Source of the DNA: Cristatella mucedo
Lineage: Eukaryota; Bryozoa; Phylactolaemata; Cristatellidae
Reading direction: 5' to 3'
Length of the DNA stretch: 55,500 bases
Assembly (NCBI GenBank): GCA_009760855.2
Contig: WPIO01000076.1
Location: forward strand, 798,001-853,500
Part shown: piece by piece, positions 13,601 to 27,096 of the stretch
Layout: each line of letters starts with the position of its first letter
Position numbering within the stretch: position 1 is the stretch's first letter
Program-made: the position numbers and the translations under genes
The notes under the pieces: generated by a model
Database searches by the model: none
What the model was told of the DNA's origin: nothing
What the model saw: the letters and a program-made list of their open reading frames with translations, nothing else

Positions 13601-16600
13601 TGTTCAAGCAATCCCGACCAGCCGCAGCTCCTGTTCAAGCAATCCCGACCAGCCGCAGCTCCTGTTCAAGCAATCCCGACCAGCCGCAGCTCCTGTTCAA
13701 GCAATCCCGACCAGCCGCAGCTCCACTGAGCTTATAATGCAAGGCTCGGAAGCCGGCTCCGGCTTCCGGTTGCCAGAAGCCAAGGCACGGTGCGCAGGTT
13801 GCCAGAAGCCAATTCACGAGTGTCGTGTTGCTCATAGAACCGATGGCCGAGGCAAATTGCCCCGTCCTGCTTCAGAGTAATGGCTTGCCGAGGGATCTTG
13901 GCAAGTCTTGTCTCACCGAGGATGTCTACACCCATCAATGAGAGGTGATGTTTCTCCATCACTCATTGGAACAGGTGCCTGGATGACCGACTCTTTCTTT
14001 CATGGGCTATATTAAGTGTAAAACATAATCAGATTTGTCAACCACTGCTTTATTTACACCGAAACAAAGGCCAGTTTACCTGTGGCTTCTGCAATGACCT
14101 AAATCCAGAGCCGGAGCCAAGGGCAAGTGGGCATTTAGGGCAACGAGGTGGGCCGCCCCCTATTCCTACGCCGGCAACTGTGACCAACGAAGAAAATATA
14201 CATGCATTCCACTCAATGAGCAACACCACAGTGTCAAATAGACACTATGATTTTACGCTACAATTTTTTGCTTAACTCTGATCCACCTACTCAAACAATC
14301 CTGCAGGTCTTGCCTGCATACATAGAAACTTGCTAGTCTTGCGCCTCTTATGGAAATCCAATGCCAGAAACCACCGCTGCAGCGGCCAGCTGCTATCTGC
14401 CACCGGCTCCTCGGCCTCCACGCCGAGGACGTCAGGCACGTCGTCATCTGGCAGCACACCCTGCGGCTCGATGCAATCGCTGAACGGCATTATGGGCAAA
14501 CCAAGTGTGATTCGGAAATTGGAAAGGCTAACACTCAAAATCGGGTCTTCAAGCATATCTTCTGTTGAATCTGCACGAAATCTAGGTGTCATGTTCCAAA
14601 GTGACCTTTTGTTAGACATCAGCTCCACAATCAAGTCTGACTACTTTCAGCTACATAACATTGCTAAAAATCGGGCTTGTTTAGACAGGGATACCCCATC
14701 TAAGTTGGTCCATGCATTAGTGACATCCCTTCTTCGCTTCTGTAACTCACTGCTTCCTGGCATACCGGCCTGTGCAATCAGGCGCTTACAGCTGGTGCAA
14801 AACTCTGCAGCTAGGCTTGTCTGTCGTGAGCGTTGCAGTTGCCACATCACACTACTTCTCGCCGACCTGCACTGGCTCTCAGTCAAGCAACGCATCGACT
14901 TCAAAGTTCTGTCACTCACTTTCAGGTCTCTTCATTCTTTGGCTCCAGCCTACCTATCAGATCTTCTCCCCACCAGGCTAAGCATCGTACCACCGCTTTT
15001 CGGAATCTAACTATTTACCCATATCTAGTACAAACCTCAAATCTTTTGGAGACCGTGCCTGATGTTCGTATGCTCCCAAAGCCTGGAACTCACTCCCGGA
15101 GAGTGCTACTACTAACCATTCGATGGGCTTCCTTTGCAGCAATTGTAAAGTGCCTTGAAAGAGATTGAGTTTTCTGAGGGCGCTTTATCAAATGTATTAT
15201 TCTTCTTATTAACGGCGAGCACCAGCTGCACCATTAAAGCAGCACCAGCTGCCACCATTCGATCGGCTCGATCTGTTGCGGCGGACCTGCCCTGGAACAA
15301 ACTCACGCATACATACGCACGCACAGTACAGGTATGTATCACAACATGCAGTATACATCTGTATACACAGTCTAAGAAAAATCCTCCCAGTAAAGCACAC
15401 TTCCAGGTTGGCGAAACGTGGTCTTGATGCAGTGGCCCAGCCAGTCTCTGGATCCAAACCCGACCGAACATTAATGGGACGGTAAGCCTCGGCTTATTTA
15501 GATGGTGGCTTAGGCATCCTGATCGGCCAATCTCAGTTGCCAACCTGGTCTAAAAAATCTATGCACTGTGGACAGTACAACCAAGAAGACAACAGTACAC
15601 CCAAGGAGGCTTGTGACTTCCATGCCAGAGCCAGTCAAAGAGGTTATAGGGGACAAAAGTTGGGGAGACATAATTTTAAACTTCCCAGAACCAGTGTGGC
15701 ATGCGTTTGTTCACTTGCTTTTAATAAACATTTTCACATGCTATGCAATTTTTCTATTTTTAATAATGCTATTTTCACATGCTCTTACAAACATACCCTC
15801 GAAGAAAATCCAATTATTAATCCAACTTAGTAGCCACTTGCGCAGCGCCATACTGCAATAATTTTATAAGCTGATTGTAAATGCTGAAATATTTGAGGTT
15901 ATGGCTTGATCCTCAGGGTGTGCTAGGTTTTGGTGCTAGCACTGCTAAGTTAGCATTCCTAAGAAGGTCGTTACACACTCAAAGCGGTGTTGACTCTGTA
16001 GAGTGATTAGCTCTAAAACTTGAGAGTAACTTCCTTGTTAGGTTTGAAGTTCTAATATATGAGTTTGGCTGGCTTGCCACGAATCCTTCCAGAGTCTTTG
16101 GTAAGAACAGCAGTTAGGAGACAGGGCAGAAGTTGCTGAAGTTCTCCTGATCTAGAGTTGACTTCAATATCAGTGGCCTAACTGGCTTTTTGAAGGCCGC
16201 AGGGTCAAGCCCTGTGGAATGGACGCATACTATTCTTCAAAGGTTTCTACGCATCAGCTACCAGCACACTATTTCACTCAAAACGCACAATATTTAGCAC
16301 GGATCTAACTCTGTAGCAGTTATTATGCAGACAGGCTAACCAATATATAAATTATACGAAATTTATTGCATACAATCAATAACTAGCCCAGGCGCCATAA
16401 TTTTTGATAACTTATTGATATTCATTCGGCATTGCTGCCACCAGCTTCCAGCACGTTTTTGGAGGAATTGTAACCAGCAATCTTTCAAAACCTCAAAGAA
16501 CTCACCAGGTTTCATGTGCCAGAGAACTCTCAACCTTAGAACTGGGTCGACTTTGTCACACAGATGTTCTACTGAGTGCAAGTCAGGGCTCCAGCTAAGC

Positions 16601-19600
16601 CAATGCAAAGTTCTTCTAGAGCGCCTCTCATCTCGCCTGGGCATCACTGGCACTGCTCTGCAGTGGTTCAGGTCCTATCTCAGTGGGAGACTCCAGAGTA
16701 TTGACGTGAATGGACAAAGATCATCTGAAGTACCTCTGAAATATGGAGTACCTCAGGGCTCAGTGCTAGGTCCGGTTCTTTTCACGGTTTATACTCTGCC
16801 TCTTGCTGATGTGATTGCCAAGCACAATCTAGGCTTTCACTTCTATGTGGATGACACTCAGTTGTACCTTTGCTTTGATCCCTCCCAGCCTTCGAGCACC
16901 TCAAATTCTCTCAACTCACTAGCTGCATGCATTGATGACATCCGCACATGGATGGCAGCAAATTTTCTAAAACTTGACGATGATAAAACTAACTTACTAG
17001 TTATGGGCAAACCCGGTGTGATCCAGAGATTGGAAAGGCTGACTCTCAAAATTGGCTCTGCCAGCATATCTCCTGTCAAATCAGCTCGGAATCTAGGTGT
17101 CATATTCCAAAGCGACCTCTCGTTCGTTAGATGACCATATCAGCTCCACAGTCAAATCCGCCTATTTTCAGCTCCATAACATTGCTAAAATTCGGGCTTG
17201 TTTAGATAAAGATACCACGTCCAAGTTAGTTCATGCATTCGTGACATCCCGTCTCGACTTCTGCAACTCACTGCTTACTGGCCTACCAGCATGTGCGATC
17301 AGGCGATTGCAGCTGGTGCAAAACTTTGCAGCTAGGCTTGTCTGTCGTGAGCATCGCAGTTGCCACATTACTCCACTTCTCGCCGACCTGCACTGGCTAC
17401 CAGTCAAGCAACGGATTGACTTCAAGGTTTTGTCGCTCACTTTTAGGTCCCTTCATTCTATGGCTCCAGCCTATCTGTCAGATATACTACCCCATCAGGC
17501 CAAGCATCGTACCACCCGCTTCTCGGAATCCAACAGTCTAGAAATACCTCATACAAACCTTAAATCCTTTGGAGACCGTGCATTTAGTTCATATGCTCCC
17601 AAAGCCTGGAACTCCCTCCCGACCTGCGTCAAAACATCCCCTGACCTGACCACATTTAAAAGGAACCTAAAAACACACCTATTTAGGACAGCATTTAGTG
17701 GGTCCCTGTGATTCGTTTTTCATGTGCTTATGCGTGCTGACACTGTGCATGCTGCCACTAACCACATTTGCATGCGGACCCTGTGCATGTCACCCCTAAC
17801 CATATTATTCAGTTTGTTTGTTTTTCAAGCATGATTTTACTTACCATTCAATTGCATTTCACTTTACAGCAAATGTAAAGCGCCTAGAGAGAGATTGAGT
17901 TCTCTGAGGGCGCTTTATCTAGTGAATTATTATTATTATTATTATTATTATTACATCAATTGGCTCGAAGCTGTTGCCAGTTCGGTTCGTGAAAAACTAT
18001 AACTACCACAGTAGTGTGCTTTGGATCGTTGGCATGCTGCCAATAGAAATCGAGCCAGTGAAGAGCCTAAGATGACTGACAAAAATTCTGCACACTGTCG
18101 TGATAGACATTCTGATCCATGGTCCCTTGAATCCAGTGCAGACGCCCAATACAGAAGGCAGAAAAAACATTACACTTCCACTGCCAAATTTCACGGTCTT
18201 TTGCAGACAACCGTCAATGTAGGCGTCAGCGGCAACATAGTTCCACCTCTCAAGGAATTGAGTTTGGGCTCGTCAGTCCACTGCACTCTGTTTCACTATG
18301 CAGCTTTCCAGTGCTGGCATCGGCAAGCAAAGTCCAGCTTGGCTTTTTAGGTGCATATTCAACAATGGCTGGCACTTGGATACCCGTGCATCCAGGTCTT
18401 GTTCATTAAGCCGTCCATCTGCTCTTGGTCTTAAGGCTCACTACTGCTTACTGGCCTACCAGCATGTGCGATCAGGCGATTGCAGCTGGTGCAAAACTCT
18501 GCAGCTAGGCTTGTCTGTCGTGAGCTTCGCAGTTGCCACATTACTCCACTTCTCGCCGACCTGCACTGGCTACCAGTCAAGCAACGGATTGACTTCAAGG
18601 TTTTGTCGCTCACTTGTACGTCCCTTCACTCTATGGCTCCAGCCTATCTCTCAGATATACTACCCCATCAGGCCAAGCATCGTACCACCCGCTTTTCGGA
18701 ATCCAACAGTCTAGAAATACCTCGTACAAACCTTAAATCCTTTGGAGACCGTGCATTTAGTTCATATGCTCCCAAAGCCTGGAACTCACTCCCGACCTGC
18801 GTCAGAACATCCCCTGACCTGACCACATTTAAAAGGAACCTAAAAACACACCTATTTAGGACAGCATTTAGTGGGTCCCTGTGATTCGTCCTTGATGTGC
18901 TTATGCGTGCTGACACTGTGCATGCTGCCACTAACCACATTTGCATGCTGACCCTGTGCATGTCACCCCTAACCATATTCATTTCGTTTGTTTTTCAAGC
19001 ATGATTTAACTTACCATTCAATTGCATTTCACTTTACAGCAAATGTAAAGCGCCTAGAGAGAGATTGAGTTCTCTGAGGGCGCTTTATCAAGTGAATTAT
19101 TATTTTTATTATTATTATTATAGAAGAGAATTTGGAAGTGTATTTTACCATTGAAAAATCTGTCCTTCAGAGCTATGCTTTTGAGGAACCGATCCTCTCT
19201 CGGACAAGTTACTCGAGGGCGACCTGAGAGCAGAAGTGCCTCTGGGCTACCAAAGCCCAGATATTTCCTAATACTGCTCCTATCAGTGCCGTCTGAGATC
19301 TTAAGCCGCCTTCCGAATATGGGCACTACCAACAAACCAACTCACATCGATGTACCCTGTAAGTAGAAAACTTTTGGAGGGCAGTTTACTTGTTATACTA
19401 GTAATGCAGGGCTGAAGCAAATCTGTGATCTTAGAAGTAGAACATTAAGTATGGGGTCTACAGGGCAAGTACAGTCGTTCCTCATTTATTGTGGTTAATC
19501 AGTTCCTGACTCTACCCTGATAAGTAATGTTCTGCATGGTATATTCTTTATTTACAAATCGAATATTTTCGAATATTTTCAAACACAAGAGCGAGCACAG

Positions 19601-20463
19601 ATGCTTCCGATTAATTGCGATTAAGAAGCATGTATGAGAAAAACGATCTTGCTCGAGGCTGAGCCACTCAGTTGCCAGGATAAGAAGAGAATAGTATAGC
19701 TAATCAGTGAACAGCACACTCTGATTGGCTTGGTTTCACCACACCCAATTTTTTGGAAAAATGTTCTTGCCCATACAAAAGGAGATGTCTGCGCATAGCG
19801 TTCTTTGAAGGATTTGGGGGCGGGGGTGCTCGAATAAAAAAAACTAAGTGATTCAACAGCCTCTTTTGTATAGCGATAGAAGAGCCTTTACGGCTATCAC
19901 CACTTGCAGCGGGCGATAAAGAATCGCCCACCACAGATTCGAACCTACGACCTCAGGGCCGAGGTCGTGAAAAGCGACCACCTTACCTAGCGAGCCATCT
20001 AGGCTCAGAATACATAAGCTTATAGTCCATACGTGCATTAGTTTTAATTTTATTTGCAACACAAGGGTGCTCGAATACATAGGCCTACGGTCCATACGTA
20101 CAACAAGTTTAACTTTATTTGTAATACCAGGATGTATAATTGATTCAGACAATCGAGCTCGTGCAGTATCATTTTCACAATATCGATCCTTTAGAAACCG
20201 CGACAGAGTGAAGCCACGAAATTCGAATCGAGAAGTGGCTAGGGTCAACTGTAGCCTTCTTAAGACTGGTTGAGAAGTTCAAAATGAGGTCAGTCACTAA
20301 CCACATTTGCATGCTGACCCTGTGCATGTCACTCCTAACCATATTATTCATTTTGTTTGTTTTTCAAGCATGATTTTACTTACCATTCAATTGCATTTCA
20401 CTTTGCAGCAAATGTAAAGTGCCTAGAAAGAGATTAAGTTCTCTGAGGGTGCTTTATCAAGTG

Positions 20464-20505
<42 letters not shown>

Positions 20506-23500
20506 GGTGCAAGAGCATCCTGGAGAAGCAAGGAGGTTGAACAGGTAGGCCGGTGAAAGCGAATGAAGTGAACCGTAAGTAAGACAGAGTTCCTCGAAGT
20601 TAATTCGATGCTTGATAGGGAGCCAGTGAAGCTTAATAATAATAATAATAATAATGCACTTGATAAAGCGCCCTCGGAGAACTTAATCTCTCTCTAGGCG
20701 CTTTACATTTGCTGTAAAGTGAAATGCAATTGAATGGTAAGTAAAATCATGCTTGAAAAACAAACTGAATAATATGGTTAGGGGTGACATGCACTGGGTC
20801 AGCATGCAAATGTGGTTAGTGGCAGCATGCACAGTGTCAGCACGCATAAGCACATCAAGGACGAATCACAGGGACCCACTAAATGCTGTCCTAAATAGGT
20901 GTGTTTTTAAGTTCCGTTTAAATGTGGTCAGGTCAGGGGATGTTCTGACGCAGGTCGGGAGGGAGTTCCAGGCTTTGGGAGCATATGAACTAAATGCACG
21001 GTCTCAAAAGGATTTGAGGTTTGTACGAGGTATTTGTAGACTGTTGGATTCCGAAAAGCGGGTGGTACGATGCTTGGCCTGATGTGGTAGTATATCTGAG
21101 AGATAGGCTGGAGCCATAGAGTGAAGGGACGTACAAGTGAGCGACAAAACCTTGAAGTCAATCCGTTGCTTGACTGGTAGCCAGTGCAGGTCGGCGAGAA
21201 GTGGAGTAATGTGGCAACTGCGACGCTCACGACAGACAAGCCTAGCTGCAGAGTTTTGCACCAGCTGCAATCGCCTGATCGCACATGCTGGTAGGCCAGT
21301 AAGCAGTGAGTTGCAGATGTTGAGACGGGATGTCTAAGCTAGAAATGGTGTGATGTGGAAGCTATGCCGATGATAACAGACTAGATGAGCAGCTGAGTTT
21401 TGCACCAGTTGCAGTCGATTTAGGGCACAGGGTGTGAGTCCTAAATAAGAGAATTGCAGTAATCATGACACAATGCCAAAAACGCATACACCGGTTCGGC
21501 TGTTGTATTCTTGCCTAAGCAGGTATTGATTTTGTCGGTGTTCCTTACCTGAACGTACGCCAACCTGACAAGGGAGGCAACCTACTCACCAAAAGACAAA
21601 TTGTTTTGGAATAGCATGGCCAGATTAAAGGCAGAAGTCACTGGGGTTATGCTGGATGACCCAATCTTGAGGGTGAGGTCTAACAAATTTGAGGATTAAA
21701 CAAGGCTTGCTTGTAACTATTAGGTTGGACTTATCACTAAGCTTCATGCAGTTGGTGGCCATCTACATGCAAACGATGAATGCTGCAAAGGGCATAACAT
21801 GGATCATATACTGAACAAAGCTTAGAAGAGTCAAAGGATATGCAGAGCTGAGAAAGTCATTGGCAAAAAATGAAAGCCAAGATTGTGTTTGGCTAGACCA
21901 TTGACCAGACAGAGAGCACAGATGTGAAAAGAAGAGGGTTTAAGGCCGAGCTCTGAGGTATTCCATACTCTTAGGGCTACCCGGATGACCGATGGTCATT
22001 TACATTTCCATTCCCATATCTGTCTTTGAGGCATGATTCTAGTCCAGTCGACCAGTCTGCCAGCGATATGCAGGCATGTCGGAAAGTGCTCTAGAAGCAT
22101 TCAATCAACCTATAACTGAATCGGACTGCAAGAGGCCTCTGCAAGCTTGCCAAAATTAGCATCCCTACACTTTCCGATCCAGACCATGGGCCAAAACACA
22201 GTTAAGAAGCTCACAGCAAATATGAGAAGACAAGGACATACAAGGCAGCTGTTTTGCAGAGGATGAGCACAGCACACAACTCGATATCAAAATCTCACAA
22301 GCGCGCCATATGCTTTTGCTTATAGGGCTACTAATGAATCACATCAGACAAGCCCACTGTAAAGCAGGTTGTCTGCATCCGGCTGCTCACAGCAGCAGCA
22401 GATCTGCAGCACAGAGCTGACTTGGACCACTTGCAGAGCTGGGCCAGGGCAGCTTGCCACTTCTACCCGGCTAAAAGTAACAGGGCACATACAGCATGCC
22501 ACTAAACACCTGATGGTAATCAGGCATCAAGCAAAAGAGCTTAGGATAGCATTCAGATGCCCACCAATAACAGCTGCAACACTACATGGCTGCTCGCTCT
22601 CCTAACGAATTCATAAAAGATGAGCAACGGCGGGAGCTGATGCAGCAGACAACATGGTGTAGTGGCATAATCGAGTAAGGCAAGCAAGCTAGCTAAGCTG
22701 GGCACGAACACGAGCCACACATGAAAAATGGCTAGCAATATCTTACAGATGAAGCGTAACGCCCATGTCACGCAGTTCTTTGACTGACAGCAATGGTGAG
22801 ATGATATCCTGGCCACAAGTGTCGTATACAAGAACTTTCCATTGGGGCTCTGAAGCTGAGGTTTTTGTTGGCTGCTGATTGAAGTTGAGCATACGCTTTA
22901 ATGTTGCTACAAAGATAATCTAATCTAGCTTAGATCATACAGCATCATACAATCTTCGAGTAAATCATGTTCGAAGCAGCAGCAGCAGGGCCTGCTTAGA
23001 TAAGAGTCCAACAGCCATGCAAGTTCACGGGTTTGTGACATTGCACCAAGATTATTGCAATTCCTGCTATTCAGGACTCACGGTAACCCTTAATCGGCTA
23101 AAACTAGTGCTCGAAGCTCGGCTGGTCTATCGTCAAAGGCGCGCTTTCGACATCACACCACTTCTGTCCGAGCTTTACTGGCTCCCTACCAAGCATCGAA
23201 TCGACTTCAAGATCCTCAATCAGGCTTTCATGTCACTTCAATTTCTTGCACTAACGTGATGACCCACTAGGTAAGGCGATTTCTTTTCACGACCTCGGTC
23301 CCGAAGTTGTGGGTTCGAATCCTGTGGTGGGCGATCCTTTATTGCTGCTGCAAGCGGTGGTAATAACCTTTAAGGCTCTTCTGTTGCTACGCACAGGAGG
23401 CTAAATGTTAAATCAGCTAGTATTTTTTTTAACCTACCTATCCGACATCCTTGCCCTCCACTTTTTCCAGTGCCCACCTAGTCATTAGCATTTAGTCATC

Positions 23501-24706
23501 GAGCTGTCCCTGGCACCAAGTGGAAATCTTTTGGTTGGTCTGGCTTTCGATCAGGCTTTCTGCTCGTTTGCGCCGAAAGCCCGGAACTTGCATCTGCCAC
23601 AGTCACTGCCTGTGCTGACCTTGCATCTTCCAAGTCTCAGCTAAAGGTCATCTTTCCCTTCACCCCAGTGAGAGATCGTCTCATTTTTGTTCGGGCGTGC
23701 TTCCTGTGAGTACTTGCATACACGATCAAGTGCACGTTACTAGCCTGAGGTCTGACTAACCGGTGGCTCATGCATGCTTCAGCATGCTGGCCAAAGCATG
23801 ATCTTTGCTTGCATTTGTATGCTTGATACTACGCATGTCACTAACCCCATAAATATTGATTCTGTTGCAGCAGGTTGTAAAGCGCCTGGACAGTAACTAA
23901 GTTCTCTTACATGTGCAAACAACCTATTATTATTATTATTATTATTATTACTACTGTTATAATCGTTTCTGCTCCAGGCCAAAATTCATGTTCGGGGTCC
24001 CGTTCACGGCAGATGACATTCAGTTGACATTACACACTTTTGTTAAAGGCGATTATTCAGCAGAATAACAATAACAATGGTAATACATTTGCATAGCACC
24101 CTCAGCAAACTGCATCCGAATGAATCTTTGTGACTCTTTTCTAGTCATTTTAAATATGCAATAAAGAAAACATCCCTTAATGGCTAGTGGTAACAAGCAG
24201 AATGACAACCTGCATAATATGCTTAGTGGGAACATGTAGTGTCAGCACCGTACGCACACAAGAAAAATTAAAAGGACCGAACAAATGCTGTGACAAACAG
24301 GTGTTTTAGCTTCTTTTTAAAGGTCGTCGAGGGGGTATGCTGTGACATCAGTAGTGAGTGAGTTCCAAGCTTTGGGAGAGTTTATGAACTAAAGGCATGG
24401 ACTCCAAAGGATTTGAGCTTAGTTCAATGCCTAGTTGGAGACTTTTTAGCCAAAAGAGCAGGTGGGACGATACCTAGCCTGGTTCGGGAGTAGTTCTGAT
24501 AAGTAGGCTGGAACAAGAGAATGAAGTGACCTAAGCGTGAGTGACAAAACCTCGGAGTCAATAAACTGCTTGATTGAGACCCAGTGCAGGTCGGCAAGAG
24601 GTTGTGTGATGTGGTAACTGTGATGCTGGCAACAGACAAACCTAGCTGCAGAGTTTTGCACTAACTATAAGTGCCTGACTACAAAGGCTGTTAGACCAAC
24701 AAGCAG

Positions 24707-24739
<33 letters not shown>

Positions 24740-27056
24740 GCAATTGATAAAGCACCCTCAGAGAACTCGAGAGCTACAGAAGTCGAGGCTGGATGTTGAA
24801 TATGCACAGACCAACTTGGATACCATACCATTGTCTAAGCAGGCCTGATTGTTTGCAATGTTGCGTAGCTGAAAGTAGGCAGACGACCGTGGAGCTGATG
24901 TGGTCCGGTGCAAAGTTGCTTTGGAACACAACACCCAGATTTCGTCCAAATGCAAAACGAGATATGCTGGAAGAGCTTATTGCGAGCGTTTAGCTTTCCG
25001 ATATCTGAGTCACACTAGGTTTGCCCACAACTAGTAAACTGGCTTTGTCGTCATTCAGTCTAAGAAAGTTTGCTGCTATCCACGTGAAGATGTCAGCAAT
25101 GCATCGGCAAAGAAGTTGTAGAGAGTTTGACGCGAGGGTTGGGCGAGATCAAAGCATAAGTACAGCTGTGAATCATCAGCATAGAAGTGAAAGCCTATAT
25201 TGTTCTTTGCAATCATATTGGCACAAGGGCAGGTATAAATCGTGAATAGAAGTGGAACGAGTACAGAGCCCTGGGGTAACCCCATACTTTAGGTGGGGGG
25301 TTTCCCACTGAGATAAGACCTAAACCATTGCAGTGTAGTACCAGTGGTGCCCAGGCGAGATGAGAGGCGCTGGAGAAGGATTCGGTGATCAATATTATCA
25401 AACTCTGCCTAAAGATCAAGCAAAACAAGCAGAGAGACTCTACCCAAGTCTGTATTCCTGATAAAGCCGTTGCACACTCGAGCACTTATGACTCTGTGAA
25501 GTTATTAGCTCTAAAACTTGACTGGAACTTACTTGGCAGGTTTTAAGTTTTAATGCAAGAGTTTAGCTGATCTGCCACAACTTGTTCGACGTTCTCTAGG
25601 TCTAGCGTTGCTTTCTTAATTAGTGGCCTAACGTGAGCCCAAGTGACCTTTTTTCACTGGTGCATAAACAAGATCTCGACATATTTATGATGTTAGATAC
25701 GAATGACAGCAGCAGATCTATGCATTCCACAAGTAGGTCAGTGGGAATAGGGTCTACAAGGCTAGTAGTCTTCTTTGACTTGGAGATGAATGTCAGGATC
25801 AGGTCTGTCGTGGCAGGCTTGAATGTAGACCTCGAGATGCTGCAAGAAATTGAGGGAGAGGAGTCAAATTGACATGCTGTTACTAGGGGATGAAGTCACT
25901 GATCTTGTCTATCGTTTTGACAAATAAGCTAGAGAAGTGCTCTAGCTAGATCCCCATAAGGAAAATTTCTGGGTAAGGAGCTTACATAGGAGCGATTAAG
26001 GTGACCGTTGATCGTCGACATCAGCCTTTTGGATTGTAAACTGTGATTCTACAATATTTTTTATAGAAGCTAGACTTGGCCTTTGCCAGGAGTAGATTAG
26101 TATGATCAACGGTAGTCCTCATATGCCTGTCTATGGAAGCAACTCCTGATCTTTTGAATGTTTTCTCAAGCTAGCCCTTAGTAGACATAGCCTGTTTAAT
26201 GTGTGTGGTATAGCAAAGGCAACTTGGGTGATGGCATATAGTGTGCTAGTCAGAAGCAAGTTCTTGTCAAGAATGGCGGCTGGTGTCGTGCTTCAGTATC
26301 CTCCCAGTAAGGTCCGTGTGGCAGAAGGATTGAGCAGTAGGGTTGAGGAAGATATTTTCGGTCAGACAGCATCAATGTCAAGGGCAATGTCAAGGGTCGT
26401 CAGAATTCGTGATTAACTGATCATTTTATATTAAAAGAGAGGGCACAAACTGCAGACTGAATGAGATCCGCATGTGGTCAGATGTGCAGAATTTGGTGAA
26501 TGCAGGAGACAAGAGTGTACAATCGCAGTAGAATATTTGATGAGTGTGCAGCCTTGCTGTGAGTGGGGTTGTGCACATGAGCCACAAGAGAAAATGACTC
26601 AGGAAGCAAAGAAAATTTGGCACCTATTGCGTCGGCTGGTTCGTCGAAATGAATGTTAAAAAAATCACTCATACCGAGGAAGGGAATATTTCTTGTATGT
26701 ATAATCGAACCAGGGTAAGAGAAAACAGATAAATGAGGACTTGGTACTTGGTGGAAGTAATAAACTACTGTCAATTTTGTAGATTGCTGTTAGAGGGACT
26801 CTAAACAATAGATTCGAAAATTGCTTCAAGGGGACTGCACACGGCACACCCTAAACAATGAATTCGAAAATTGCTTCTAGGGGACTGCACACGGCACACG
26901 AAATGGAGGGAGGAATGGTGATACAATGGCAGCTTCTCTTCCAGTTTTGATTGATCTAGGGGTATGAAAGAAAAAGAAGCTGGATCAGAATTAAACATCC
27001 CCACTGGACCATAGGCAGCCTTCGAGCGCAGCACAGTGCAGTGCAGTGTGCACACG

Positions 27057-27096
<40 letters not shown>

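Noticed and set aside
15537-15861. Two overlapping 97-aa ORFs
   Set aside because: They follow a Tc1 fragment but show no transposase motif. The region is AT-rich and probably non-coding.
22369-22605. 78-aa plus ORF near SCFD1 exon 2
   Set aside because: No homology. It lies in intron 2 on the opposite strand.
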